Shown: piece by piece, positions 24,584-36,994 of the stretch
How the letters are laid out: every line of letters begins with the position of its first letter
How positions within the stretch are numbered: position 1 is the first letter of the stretch
DNA from: Haliclona indistincta
Lineage: Eukaryota; Porifera; Demospongiae; Haplosclerida; Chalinidae
Direction: 5' to 3'
NCBI GenBank assembly: GCA_964017065.1
Contig: OZ024785.1
Coordinates: 14,853,965-14,917,964, forward strand
Length of the DNA stretch: 64,000 bases
Translations under genes and position numbers: made by a program
The notes under the pieces: model-generated
What the model was told of the DNA's origin: nothing
The model's input: only the letters and a program-made list of their open reading frames with translations
The model's database searches: none

Positions 24584-27500
24584 GTGGTTACCTGTTCTAT
24601 CTGCTAGTACAGTGTGGTTACCTGTTCTATCTGCTAGTACAGTGTGGTTACCTGTTCTATCTGCTAGTACAGTGTGGTTACCTGTTCTATCTACTAGTAC
24701 AGTGTGGTTACCTGTTCTATCTACTAGTACAGTGTGGTTACCTGTTCTATCTACTAGTATAGTGTGGTTACCTGTTCTATCTACTAGTATAGTGTGGTTA
24801 CCTGTTCTATCTACTAGTATAGTGTGGTTACCTGTTCTATCTACTAGTATAGTGTGGTTACCTGTTCTATCTACTAGTACAGTGTGGTTACCTGTTCTAT
24901 CTACTAGTATAGTGTGGTTACCTGTTCTATCTACTAGTACAGTGTGGTTACCTGTTCTATCTACTAGTACAGTGTGGTTACCTGTTCTATCTACTAGTAC
25001 AGTGTGGTTACCTGTTCTATCTACTAGTACAGTGTGGTTACCTGTTCTATCTACTAGTACAGTGTGGTTACCTGTTCTATCTACTAGTACAGTGTGGTTA
25101 CCTGTTCTATCTACTAGTACAGTGTGGTTACCTGTTCTATCTACTAGTACAGTGTGGTTACCTGTTCTATCTACTAGTACAGTGTGGTTACCTGTTCTAT
25201 CTACTAGTACAGTGTGGTTACCTGTTCTATCTACTAGTACAGTGTGGTTACCTGTTCTATCTACAAGTATAGTGTGGTTACCTGTTCTATCTGCTAGTAT
25301 AGTGCGGTTACCTGTTCTATCTACTAGTACAGTGTGGTTACCTGTTCTATCTACAAGTATAGTGTGGTTACCTGTTCTATCTGCTAGTACAGTGTGGTTA
25401 CCTGTTCTATCTGCTAGTACAGTGTGGTTACCTGTTCTATCTGCTAGTACAGTGTGGTTACCTGTTCTATCTGCTAGTATAGTGTGGTTACCTGTTCTAT
25501 CTACTAGTACAGTGTGGTTACCTGTTCTATCTACAAGTATAGTGTGGTTACCTGTTCTATCTACTAGTACAGTGTGGTTACCTGTTCTATCTACTAGTAT
25601 AGTGTGGTTACCTGTTCTATCTACTAGTACAGTGTGGTTACCTGTTCTATCTACAAGTATAGTGTGGTTACCTGTTCTATCTACTAGTACAGTGTGGTTA
25701 CCTGTTCTATCTACTAGTACAGTGTGGTTACCTGTTCTATCTACTAGTATAGTGTGGTTACCTGTTCTATCTACTAGTACAGTGTGGTTACCTGTTCTAT
25801 CTACAAGTATAGTGTGGTTACCTGTTCTATCTACTAGTACAGTGTGGTTACCTGTTCTATCTACTAGTACAGTGTGGTTACCTGTTCTATCTACTAGTAC
25901 AGTGTGGTTACCTGTTCTATCTACTAGTACAGTGTGGTTACCTGTTCTATCTACTAGTACAGTGTGGTTACCTGTTCTATCTACTAGTACAGTGTGGTTA
26001 CCTGTTCTATCTACTAGTACAGTGTGGTTACCTGTTCTATCTACTAGTACAGTGTGGTTACCTGTTCTATCTACTAGTACAGTGTGGTTACCTGTTCTAT
26101 CTACTAGTACAGTGTGGTTACCTGTTCTATCTACTAGTATAGTGTGGTTACCTGTTCTATCTACTAGTACAGTGTGGTTACCTGTTCTATCTACTAGTAC
26201 AGTGTGGTTACCTGTTCTATCTACTAGTACAGTGTGGTTACCTGTTCTATCTACTAGTACAGTGTGGTTACCTGTTCTATCTACTAGTATAGTGTGGTTA
26301 CCTGTTCTATCTACTAGTACAGTGTGGTTACCTGTTCTATCTGCTAGTATAGTGTGGTTACCTGTTCTATCTGCTAGTATAGTGTGGTTACCTGTTCTAT
26401 CTGCTAGTATAGTGTGGTTACCTGTTCTATCTACTAGTATAGTGTGGTTACCTGTTCTATCTACAAGTATAGTGTGGTTACCTGTTCTATCTACTAGTAC
26501 AGTGTGGTTACCTGTTCTATCTGCTAGTATAGTGTGGTTACCTGTTCTATCTACTAGTACAGTGTGGTTACCTGTTCTATCTACAAGTATAGTGTGGTTA
26601 CCTGTTCTATCTACTAGTACAGTGTGGTTACCTGTTCTATCTGCTAGTATAGTGTGGTTACCTGTTCTATCTACTAGTATAGTGTGGTTACCTGTTCTAT
26701 CTACTAGTATAGTGTGGTTACCTGTTCTATCTGCTAGTACAGTGTGGTTACCTGTTCTATCTGCTAGTATAGTGTGGTTACCTGTTCTATCTACTAGTAC
26801 AGTGTGGTTACCTGTTCTATCTACAAGTATAGTGTGGTTACCTGTTCTATCTACTAGTACAGTGTGGTTACCTGTTCTATCTGCTAGTATAGTGTGGTTA
26901 CCTGTTCTATCTGCTAGTATAGTGTGGTTACCTGTTCTATCTACTAGTACAGTGTGGTTACCTGTTCTATCTGCTAGTATAGTGTGGTTACCTGTTCTAT
27001 CTACTAGTATAGTGTGGTTACCTGTTCTATCTACAAGTATAGTGTGGTTACCTGTTCTATCTACTAGTATAGTGTGGTTACCTGTTCTATCTGCTAGTAT
27101 AGTGTGGTTACCTGTTCTATCTACTAGTACAGTGTGGTTACCTGTTCTATCTGCTAGTATAGTGTGGTTACCTGTTCTATCTACTAGTATAGTGTGGTTA
27201 CCTGTTCTATCTACAAGTATAGTGTGGTTACCTGTTCTATCTACTAGTACAGTGTGGTTACCTGTTCTATCTGCTAGTATAGTGTGGTTACCTGTTCTAT
27301 CTGCTAGTATAGTGTGGTTACCTGTTCTATCTGCTAGTATAGTGTGGTTACCTGTTCTATCTGCTAGTATAGTGTGGTTACCTGTTCTATCTACTAGTAC
27401 AGTGTGGTTACCTGTTCTATCTACTAGTACAGTGTGGTTACCTGTTCTATCTGCTAGTATAGTGTGGTTACCTGTTCTATCTGCTAGTACAGTGTGGTTA

Positions 27501-28654
27501 CCTGTTCTATCTACTAGTATAGTGTGGTTACCTGTTCTATCTACAAGTATAGTGTGGTTACCTGTTCTATCTACTAGTACAGTGTGGTTACCTGTTCTAT
27601 CTGCTAGTATAGTGTGGTTACCTGTTCTATCTGCTAGTATAGTGTGGTTACCTGTTCTATCTGCTAGTATAGTGTGGTTACCTGTTCTATCTGCTAGTAT
27701 AGTGTGGTTACCTGTTCTATCTACTAGTACAGTGTGGTTACCTGTTCTATCTACTAGTACAGTGTGGTTACCTGTTCTATCTGCTAGTATAGTGTGGTTA
27801 CCTGTTCTATCTGCTAGTACAGTGTGGTTACCTGTTCTATCTACTAGTATAGTGTGGTTACCTGTTCTATCTGCTAGTATAGTGTGGTTACCTGTTCTAT
27901 CTGCTAGTATAGTGTGGTTACCTGTTCTATCTGCTAGTATAGTGTGGTTACCTGTTCTATCTACTAGTACAGTGTGGTTACCTGTTCTATCTACTAGTAC
28001 AGTGTGGTTACCTGTTCTATCTACTAGTACAGTGTGGTTACCTGTTCTATCTACTAGTACAGTGTGGTTACCTGTTCTATCTACTAGTACAGTGTGGTTA
28101 CCTGTTCTATCTACTAGTACAGTGTGGTTACCTGTTCTATCTACAAGTATAGTGTGGTTACCTGTTCTATCTACTAGTATAGTGTGGTTACCTGTTCTAT
28201 CTACTAGTATAGTGTGGTTACCTGTTCTATCTACTAGTATAGTGTGGTTACCTGTTCTATCTACTAGTACAGTGTGGTTACCTGTTCTATCTACTAGTAT
28301 AGTGTGGTTACCTGTTCTATCTACTAGTACAGTGTGGTTACCTGTTCTATCTACTAGTATAGTGTGGTTACCTGTTCTATCTACAAGTATAGTGTGGTTA
28401 CCTGTTCTATCTACTAGTATAGTGTGGTTACCTGTTCTATCTACTAGTACAGTGTGGTTACCTGTTCTATCTACTAGTATAGTGTGGTTACCTGTTCTAT
28501 CTACTAGTACAGTGTGGTTACCTGTTCTATCTGCTAGTATAGTGTGGTTACCTGTTCTATCTGCTAGTATAGTGTGGTTACCTGTTCTATCTGCTAGTAT
28601 AGTGTGGTTACCTGTTCTATCTGCTAGTACAGTGTGGTTACCTGTTCTATCTGC
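24584..28654. repeat. Four-kilobase 30-bp minisatellite
   Basis: About 136 units of gtggttacctgttctatcta plus ctagtacagt, with no insertion or deletion across 4 kb. Only three positions vary (ctactag/ctgctag/ctacaag; tac/tat), giving about five unit types. On the minus strand each unit contains AGATAGAACAG/GTAACCACA, a copy of the real splice donor at 28641. ADAM copy 4 has a single unrepeated site here (49283-49300). The long plus-strand reading frame is a by-product of a unit length divisible by three. Confidence 0.97.
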
Positions 28655-28873
28655 ATGCCGTATCGTCCAGCAGGAGCTGAATCAGTGAATCCAGAAATAT
28701 GGAACGGAGTATTTTGAAAGATCATATCAATACGACTAAGCAAGAGAGGCTGGAGGGAGGGAGGAGATAGAGGAAGGGAAGACAGGGAGAGAGGGAGGGA
28801 GAGCTAGAAGAGGGAGAGAGAGAGAGAGTGAGAAATAGAGGGAGGAGTATATAGATACTATTATCAAGAGCAT

Positions 28874-29432
28874 ATCGAGCCGCGAAGCGGCGAGAGGGCA
28901 TGCAACTAATGTAGACGGCATAGTGCTGAGTGTTACTATAAATAGAATTTATAACTATTAATACGTTAATGTTTCCGGTTAGTCACGTGTACTAGCATGA
29001 TCTGCTGAGAGCGCGCGAATACACACTTTACTGTCGATGTCGCCATCGATACTGCATAGCGCGCATGAAGCAAAGGCGAAGATGGACCTAGAGAGCGGTT
29101 CTGGAGAATGGCTCTGCTGTCTCAGGCGTCTGTACATCTTGCGCAAAGCTGTGGCAGCCACGGTTGTACTCATAGGTGCTTTAGATACAATAGATCCAGG
29201 TAAACTGTTAGTATGCTTATCCATCGGCACTGAGACACTAGCTGCCGCTCTTGATACGCGCTGCCGCCCTGTGGTAACCGGAAGTGAGTCAGGACACGCC
29301 TGCACACTTTTGCGAACGGCCGTTTATGTTAAGTTTACGTGATTATACGGATAACTATTTATAGTAACAGTCAGCACTATGCCGTCTACACTATGGTATT
29401 CAGAGTTGCATGCCCTCTAGCCGCTAAGGTTC
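28874..29432. mobile_element. 560-bp element with about 70-bp inverted ends
   Basis: The left arm (gagagggcatgcaac, then gtagacggcatagtgctga) is mirrored at 29361-29432. The interior is GC-richer and holds an open stretch at 29037-29342 that resembles nothing known to me. It lies 5' of the first visible exon of ADAM copy 2, where copy 4 has propeptide exons instead. Confidence 0.7.
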
Positions 29433-29929
29433 GATGAGCCCTTGCTATTATAGTACATTAAGCTCTAATGATACAAAATAGTATTATGTGTAACATGACA
29501 TCATTACCTGATAGTAATCCACTGCGTGATGGAGTACAGATCGGATAGGTAGAGTAGAACGTAGAACTGAGTCATCTTCATACCACCACGAGCTAGAGCA
29601 TCGATATCTGACAGAGAGAGAGAGAGGGGGGGGGAAAGAGGGAGAGAGACCGAGAGATTGTTTTGGGTTGAGGGAGAGGCCAGCCAAAAGACAAAATTGT
29701 ATAAAATTGTTCCCAAGGCATGTTCTGAGTGCCTACAGCATAGCACTGCTTGTTACTGTCTGTCTGAAGTTAGTGTTCCTAATATATACTCAAGCAGGTC
29801 TCTTATTAGATGACAGTTCACACTGAAGGAATGACATTTTTATGAGCCACCCAAATGACTTCTCTCTAGTTTTTGTTTGTCACGTGGTGTACTAGCTATC
29901 GATCACGTCGAGGATCACGTGTAACTAAC

Positions 29930-30360
29930 CTAGTCAGGCGTGGCCTGACCCATCACGTGCCGTATGGGTCAGGAGACACTAGTATCATCGAGTTGTACAC
30001 CTTTGCATGAAATCGTGCAATCCAATCAGATTGCAGCAAAGGTCGCATCACGTCCGGGTGGGTGGTAACTTAACTAACCACAGCGCGAGAACTCACCTCT
30101 ATTATAGATGCAAGCAAGACCGCGATTGAGCGACGAAGATATTGAAAGAGCAGCCACCAAGGCATGTAGGAGATTGGGCTACGACTACGACAGGCTGAAA
30201 GGAGAACAGTTATTACAACGTGGTTATTAACAAACGACACGTGATTAACTTTATTCATCACTCAATTATTGCGTAGTGCACATTCCAGAGCGACAACTCG
30301 ATTATACTAGTGTCTCCTGACCCATACGTAGACGCGATGGGTCGGGCCACGCCTGACTAG
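29930..30360. mobile_element. 431-bp MITE with 8-bp target duplication
   Basis: Ends CTAGTCAGGCGTGG and its complement, arms of about 65 bp, flanked by the direct repeat TAACTAAC at 29922-29929 and 30361-30368. An 8-bp duplication suits a hAT-type mechanism. It sits in the intron immediately after the NMD3-like exon donor. Confidence 0.8.
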
Positions 30361-30368
30361 TAACTAAC

Positions 30369-30507
30369 CTTTCACAGAACTTGCAGAAGTAGACGCTGGC
30401 TTGTTTCTGCACGCCCTCGGTGATATCCACTCTAGTGCGTAGGCAGCCGACACACATGTTGGCGGGAATAGGCTATAATTATTGGAGTGCCGCACTGACA
30501 ACAGAGT
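30369..30507 (-). pseudogene. NMD3-like zinc-domain exon fragment
   Basis: The minus strand reads LCCQCG.PI and then PANMCVGCLRTRVDIT, EGVQKQ and FCKFCER, matching the N-terminal CxxC zinc region of NMD3, the 60S ribosome export adaptor. An acceptor (ttcttcag) precedes it and a donor (gttagt) follows. The two halves are in frames offset by one base near 30475. No further NMD3 exons were found on either side, so this is a detached, probably dead exon. Confidence 0.7.
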
Positions 30508-30770
30508 CTGAAGAAACAACACGTCTATAGTTACTGACCGTGCTAAACTAAAGACTCCGCATCATTTGTGGCTGCTCCTGAAGAAGAGCCGGGTTAAGAT
30601 ACTCCATAACAGACGAGAAACACTGACAGAGCCAGCAATGAGATAGTCGATGAGTCAAGATTTATAGAAACTGTTGAAATTTGCGATTAATAAGAGAAAT
30701 TGAGGTACATGTAAAACAGTTGCAGCCCCGCCTACATGCAGTGATTGCAGTCACCTCGAGCTCAGGACAA

Positions 30771-33700
30771 ATGGGGACAAGTTCATGTAAGCTAATAAGT
30801 TGTAGCTTGATAGCTGCAGCTGATATAGCCGTTCTTCTCACAGCGAGTAGATACGAACCAGTTCCTCGCATTGGACACACACTCCTTCTTGTTGGTGGTA
30901 ACCAATACCTGTGGGGAGGACGGATGGATGGTATGCCAGAGGTACACGATAGTCCAGAGAAGAGAGAGTTCCTGTCTAGTGTGGATGTGTTTCAATTAGA
31001 CTGTAGTGACTGGATACGGCGGGAGACTAGTGGAAAACCTCCACTGGGAGTGAGTGGATATTGCTGTGCTGCAGTGGGTGACTCACTCTATTATTTTGGT
31101 GGATGGTGTGGACATGATGACTGCTATCATAATAGTGTGCACAAGCTGAGCACATCGTCCCTTCAATGGAATATGCTATCTCCCTCTACATCTGAGAGTG
31201 GGGCACCGATGAGGAAGAATGGCAGTGGTATGGTAGCATTCAGGGATGGTGAGGAGGACATCGTTTGTGTAGTAGCAGGACGTGGTATTACTCCATCACA
31301 TCGTCAACCTGGAGCACAGTATGAAACTGCTCATGGTTTTACCAGCTGGTGTAATGAACAACACATGTTCAGTCTAAGCACTAGTGAGTAAAGAAAATTA
31401 AAAAGATTTCTATCGAAATCAAAAGGATGTAGGGTTGTGAAATCTACCACTGGTTCACAATGTAAACTAACAAGGAACAAGCATGGACTGGTAACACGAC
31501 TGACTTGCTAACAGACCATAGATCCCTACATCAGTGGCTGCTGTGGTTAACCTAGTTGCTGTTGACTGCTGACACCTGACATGCAGCAACTGTGCATTCA
31601 GCTTGTGCACAGCCACTGATGTAGGGATCTATGGTCTGTTAGCAAGTCAGTCGTGTTACCAGTCCATGCTTGTTCCTTGTTAGTCTACATTGTGAACCAG
31701 TGGTAGATTTCACAACCCTACATCCTTTTGATTTCGATAGAAATCTTTTTAATGTTCTTGTTTGTGTCCCTTTTTAGTGCAGTGCAGTTTATTGCATGTG
31801 CTGAGCCGTCTTTGTTTCCACCATTGGTTTAGTTTTCCTGTTGTTGATGACTTTTCTTTATTATTAACAATTTAAACTTGTAGCAAAAAATAATGTTATG
31901 CTATACATTATCAGCTCGCCTACGCATACAGTGTATATGCATGCGTGAATCATACGAGCCCCGCCCACACTAGTTTGTAGACCAGTACGGCGGTTATGAT
32001 TATCTGGCAAGCGCAGAATGGTGATCCTATAGCATGCCGTTCTTCGAAGACTCCAGACAGATACATGTATGTGTTCTCCGTGATTCATACTGTACGGCGC
32101 GGAGATACTCCAGCTAGTGCTGGGTCATAACCACTGCTTGGTCACGTGCGTATTGCGCAATCACAATAATGGCGTCCAACACTTAGCTGACAATGGATCA
32201 CGATCGAGAAATCGCGGAATTTATATCGCCGTTTCGCTAAAAACTAAGTTCAAAAGGCACATGCCAGGAGAATGTCACGACTGTTCGTGTGTGTTTTGGT
32301 CTCGGCATTGCTCACGTAAAGGTGCTAGGCGAGTGGAAGAAAGAAAGAAGAAGAAAACGAAGATGACAAAAGTCGATTCTCACCGTTTCAAGGTTCGTCA
32401 CTTTAGTAACAATTTCTAGCACTCTCCTTGCTACTGTAAGATGGGGCAACGCCAGAGAGCAGATCTAAGTGTCTTTGGACGTATAAAATTCTTCACCAGT
32501 CGAAATATCAGCGTTTGAACGCTAATACATTGTCTGTAGCCGCCATCTTGTTTTCTCGTTCAACCCTACATAGGGAGTCACTACCATGCCTCCCTAATAA
32601 TCATAATACATTAAGTATGCTGAGTATGACAACACTCATTGTGTTCTTGGTAGGCTATTGATTGTAATTTCACTATTCTCGATGCTCTATAGTCCATTCT
32701 CTCAATGTGTTGTGTATTGTGTTATTGAGTGAGAGATGATGTACATCACCTCCTGCAGGAGAGTGGAGCTCACCAAGAGTCACTGGACAGCCTCCTTCTC
32801 CATGTTCTAACTTCACTCTCACTCCAGTGGGTGAGAGGAGAGCTGCACTGTTTGGTGGTAGTATTGGACCAATAGCTGTCAGTGATGACCTACTGATAGT
32901 TGAGCTGACCAAACACACTGTGGTGAGTGTGTGATAGTGAGCTGGGTTGATCCACTTGTTAGTAACTCACTCACACATCATGTACTCACAGTACACTATC
33001 TTATTGTGTTGTACTAACCCATCTGCTCTTACCAGCACTGGACCAAGATCAACAAACCTTCAGCTTTCAGCTTTGCAAAATGGCCTGTGAAGAGGTGTGG
33101 TCATGCTGCCGCATGTGTGAGTGGTCCACTACTAGTGATAGTAGGAGGGGTGAGGTATGATAACAAATGGACTACTATCATTGATTGTTGGATTCATGAC
33201 CTCACTACAATGAAGTGGAAGAAGGTAATTTGTGTTGTACATGTGTATCAGATACTGTATCTTTGGTTTTGGTCTTCAGCTACCACTCCCTGACACTGTG
33301 ACCGAGCGTGTGAGGCACTCACTCTCTGCAATACAACTATCACCACACAATGTGTTGCTGGTAGCTTTTGGTGGACGGAGATCACTTGGTGGTGATAATC
33401 TATCCAACACTGTCCTCATTGAATTGAGTGAGTATATGAACATGTGATGCTCAATTGCAGTACAGTCAGTAGCTATAGTGTCACACACTGCACAGTGGTA
33501 CTGGTGTACTGTAGACACATAACAGCTCCTCTCTTCATGCAGTCCAGGGAGGAGATGGTCAGTGGGTGGAGGGAAGGGTAGGAGCAGCCTTGGAAGACAA
33601 GTGGGAGTACCAGCAGATGTTGTCAGAGGGAAGGAGGAGGGTGGAGGGTAGCAGTGATCAGCTCCGTGAGGTGAGACATAGTTCCCTCTGACAATGCTGT

Positions 33701-35153
33701 TAGTAATGCATGGTGGCTACCACATCACACAGCAACTACAGCTGGAGAGAGCCAGAGAGGTTGAGCAGCGACTGATGACAGAGCTCCAGCAACTGACTAG
33801 AGAGAAGGAACATGTGACTAGAGAGAAGGAACAAGTGACTAGAGAGAAGGAACAAGTGACTAGAGAGAAGGAACAAGTTATCAGAGAGAAGGAACAAGTG
33901 ACTAGACAGAAGGAACAGGTTTGCTCGTAGTACAACTTACTAGCATGTGTAATGAAGTTATGAAAACTGTAATGCTTTTTGCATGAATGTTAATTTACTT
34001 TATGGTTCCGGTCATTTCATGCGTTTATAGAGAGAGCAACAGCTGATGAGACAAGTCCAGGAATTGATCACTAGTAAGAATCAAGTAGTGAGAGAGAACC
34101 ATCAGCTCCAGCAGTCACAGCAAGATGTAAACCGGCTACTCAATGAAAAGTAAAGTAAAATGTTTAGCTCTCACCTCTTGTAGGCACGAGAGAGAGAGCA
34201 GCAACTGATGAGAGAGAAGGAGCAACTAGTGAGAGAGAAGGAGGAGCTCCAGGCAGCCAACACTAGAGGACAGGAAGAGGTCCAGCAGCTCAGACAGCAG
34301 GTCAGTGATAGTGACATCATCGTACAATGGTCACTCTCATTCTCATCAGCTGTCAGTCATGAGCATTGCTGAGGAGAGAGAGGAGCAGCCCCACTGGGTG
34401 GTGAGGAGAGAGGAGGTGGAGCTGACCGAGGAGGCGCTGGGCAGAGGAGGCTGGGGTGAAGTGAGGGTCGCCAAGTTCCGTGGTCTGCGTGTAGCTGCAA
34501 AGTTCCTGCACGACATAATCCTGTCCAATTACAATCGTCGACTGTTTGTACGAGAGATGACAATGGCTGCCAAGCTACGCCATCCTCACCTACTGCTATT
34601 TGTCGGAGCCACGAGGGAAGATCAAGCCATCATACTAACAGAGCTGATGCCGACCAGCCTGCGCAAAGAGCTGGAGAAAGAAGTTGAGCTACCTCGAGTT
34701 CACATCACCTCCATTAGCCAAGATGTTGGTCGTGCTCTCTGCTATCTTCACCAATGGCAGCCCCACCCAATAATCCATCGTGACATCAGCAGTGCCAATG
34801 TTCTTCTTGAGCCTCTCCCCAATGGCTGCTGGCGAGCTAAGGTGTCTGACTATGGATCAGCCAACTTTATGAATCTCGTCTCCACCACCAATCCTGGTAA
34901 CCAAACCTATTCTGCTCCTGAGGCCAGCTCTCCTCATCAACACTCACCCAAAATGGACGTGTATAGCTACGGTATCCTCCTAGTGGAGATGTGCCTTGGA
35001 GAGCTCCCTGAGTCCCAACCAGAACGTCGTCAAGAACAGATCCAGCGTATCCAATGGGTCAGCATGGTCTCCCTCATTAGGAGGTGCACCAGTGGAAGAC
35101 CAGCTCATCGTCCCACCATGAGCAATGTCATGGACCTACTGGCTAGGATATAG
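30771..35153 (+). CDS. Kelch / coiled-coil / TKL-like protein kinase, copy 3
   Basis: Ten exons: 30771-30786, 30844-31383, 32759-32922, 33036-33224, 33280-33427, 33543-33670, 33733-33918, 34031-34126, 34184-34300, 34350-35153, giving 795 residues in one frame. The first exon is only 16 nt (MGTSS) and is followed by a 57-nt intron not present in copies 1 and 2. Kelch, coiled coil and kinase follow as in copy 1. Coiled-coil exon 33733-33918 codes 62 residues with about six REKEQVT-type heptads, against 35 in copy 1. P-loop, AAKF lysine, HRDISSAN, SDYG and DVYSYG are intact. Intron 1 proper holds a 1.2-kb repeat. Confidence 0.9.
31398..32610 (+). mobile_element. 1.2-kb composite repeat, copy in kinase 3 intron
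   Basis: Starts with a 355-bp foldback (arms 31398-31540 and 31610-31752, nearly perfect), continues through unique-looking sequence and ends with a small hairpin around gggagtcactaccatgcctccc. The same composite, inverted, is at 55590-56832. Short open stretches (for example the codons MDHDREIAE) are conserved between the copies but end quickly. Probably a non-autonomous transposon. Confidence 0.75.
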
Positions 35154-35470
35154 AGCTGACTACACATGATACTACTGTACAACAACATAGTACTTGTATC
35201 TACTGTGTGTGTGAACTGATGGTTTGTTTAGTTGTACGGTATTTGCATATTTTCAAGTTGTTTGGTGCAAATGCAAAGTCTTTGAATTAATATGTTTTGA
35301 ATTTCTTATTGTTCGCACTTCTTTCATCAATTTTGATGTCATGCTCTCAAATACTAGTGAGTCTAAGGTATCATAGTGTAGCTGATCAAATATAATGTAT
35401 TAGTGATGTATAAAGCAATATTCCACTCCTATTATACTAAAGTATGTTAGTCCTTTGTATTAGTGTGTGA

Positions 35471-36904
35471 TCATGTGACACGAGTGCTAGCTGTCAGGTG
35501 TGCGGTAATGGCGTGATATTCAGGGTCAGCTTCCTCGTTGATCTCAAGCCCATCAGTTGACTCAGTAGTATCAGCAGCTGCATGTGTCATGAGTGGAGCC
35601 GCTTCATCATCAGATGAGTCATTATCAGTGACTACTTGACTATCATCAGATCTACCATCGAATATTCTCTTAACATCCTAATAATCAGAGAAAAATACAA
35701 TTAGAATTGGCTTAAATATTGTGTTTATAAAGAGGGTGTCGAAATTACAAGAAACTAAATGAAACAAAACAATACAAATAATAATAGAACAAAGTAATAA
35801 TAGAGAATTGCCCTCATTTTGACTGCTTTAAAATTGTGTTTATGGGGATAATGTTCTTCTCCAAGAAACAAAACAAGACCATCCAAATACCACTAATTTT
35901 ATGGTTTACCGGCTAGAGCAGCCTGGTTACTGGTACCGACTGTTACTCATTATAGTAGCCAGTAGACCACTAGTGTGAAGTTGCTGGATGATTTACCAGA
36001 AACATAGCAATGAAAGGAAACACGAAGAAAATATATATAAACGCTGAGGACTTCTTAATTTTGGTGGGAAATTAATCGTTTTCAAAGTAGGCAGCGTGGC
36101 GGCTGTCACCAGTTTATTGTAGTATCAAGTACTGTAGTGAATTACTAACCACTAGAATATGAACTGTCACTGATACTGGTATCCATATTAGTAGAGTCAG
36201 GAACAAGATACTACCAACAATGTTCTCACGAACAAGCAGAACTAGCTACATGAAGAGAAACACATTTATCACAGAGGGAGAGGGAGAGAGAGAAAGAGAG
36301 AGGGGGAGGGAGAGAGAGATGTGTTATCAATATACTCACAGAATGCGTTGACATCAAAGTTTGCTATGATACTGAAAACAAAGTACTAAAGTCAGGATTA
36401 GCTGGTACACATTGTGATGTGCCCTGAATGGAAGAAGAGATATATCGTAAAGAGATTACACCCTTTAATAATTAGAGGAAGATATAGGTGAAGAAGACGC
36501 TGCACGCTACGATGCAGAAGGAAATAAGGCCTGAGATTAACCCTTTAAGTTCTATTGATGCCTATTGGCATCATCATCAAAATGGCTTAAGTAGAAAGTT
36601 CCGACATTTACAAAAAAAACCGATTGAAACTTTGCAAGACATTACATTTAGTAACTAAAGGGTTAACAGCGAATCACATGATAATATTTCTTATGAAAGT
36701 ATCGCCAGACATTAGACGTTAATGCAAAATGAGAGATGAAGAGGAGAGGAAGAGAGAAGGATGGACCAACCCCATCAGACTGACAGGTTCCTCCCTCACA
36801 GAAGCTGCCATCGGGCAGGCTAGTATAGCACTATTGAGAGGAGAGCACAGCGAGGTAGCTGTGGAGTTAGGCTGACAGCACACCGGCCTTACACTCATCA
36901 TCAC
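35471..36904 (-). pseudogene. ADAM17-like pseudogene, copy 3 (last four exons)
   Basis: Exons 36771-36904, 36340-36423, 36150-36241 and 35471-35677 correspond to the end of the cysteine-rich region, stalk, membrane segment and tail. The stalk exon is one base short, and the cysteine-rich exon has one base lost and four gained. The gene is cut off just beyond the 41-bp minisatellite at about 37246, so no protease domain exists. Confidence 0.85.
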
Positions 36905-36994
36905 CTGTACAACACAGTGAGTATAGCTAGGTGACTGTGTACTAAATAAAGCTAGGAAATACAGTCAGACAGATGGTTGACAGACAAACAGTGA

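Larger units (their letters stand above)
19539..28749 (-). pseudogene. ADAM17-like metalloprotease pseudogene, copy 2
   Basis: Exons in gene order: 28642-28749 (RIDMIFQNTPF, YGMQIEQ), 24313-24369, 23959-24067, 23687-23800, microexon 23341-23346, about 23160-23286 (GHNWGSFHDP), 23071-23155 (FSNCS), 22452-22575 (disintegrin CGNYQV, NEECD), 22084-22197, 21961-22023, 21795-21895, 21061-21191, 20574-20658, 20213-20304 (membrane), 19539-19745. Compared with copy 4, a 27-nt in-frame loss removes the conserved SPQRGSLGG, about 30 nt including a splice donor are missing after the zinc site so the reading runs into TGA, and no propeptide or signal exons precede it. A 4-kb minisatellite fills its first visible intron. 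Confidence 0.85.

Noticed and set aside
24584..28654. CRISPR-like array.
   Set aside because: Units are contiguous with no unique spacers, in a eukaryotic intron.
24582..28688. A plus-strand open frame of about 1,370 codons with a decapeptide repeat (VWLPVLSTST).
   Set aside because: It exists only because the 30-bp unit is divisible by three and has no stop in that frame. The strand is antisense to an ADAM intron, and the unit is explained by a splice donor.
29037..29342. 101-codon open frame inside the 560-bp inverted-repeat element.
   Set aside because: No recognisable domain; GC-rich interior makes chance open frames likely.
29508..29607. A 100-nt minus-strand stretch with good acceptor and donor that looks like an exon.
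   Set aside because: Its translation in any frame matches neither ADAM17 nor NMD3 as I know them, so no gene can be assigned.
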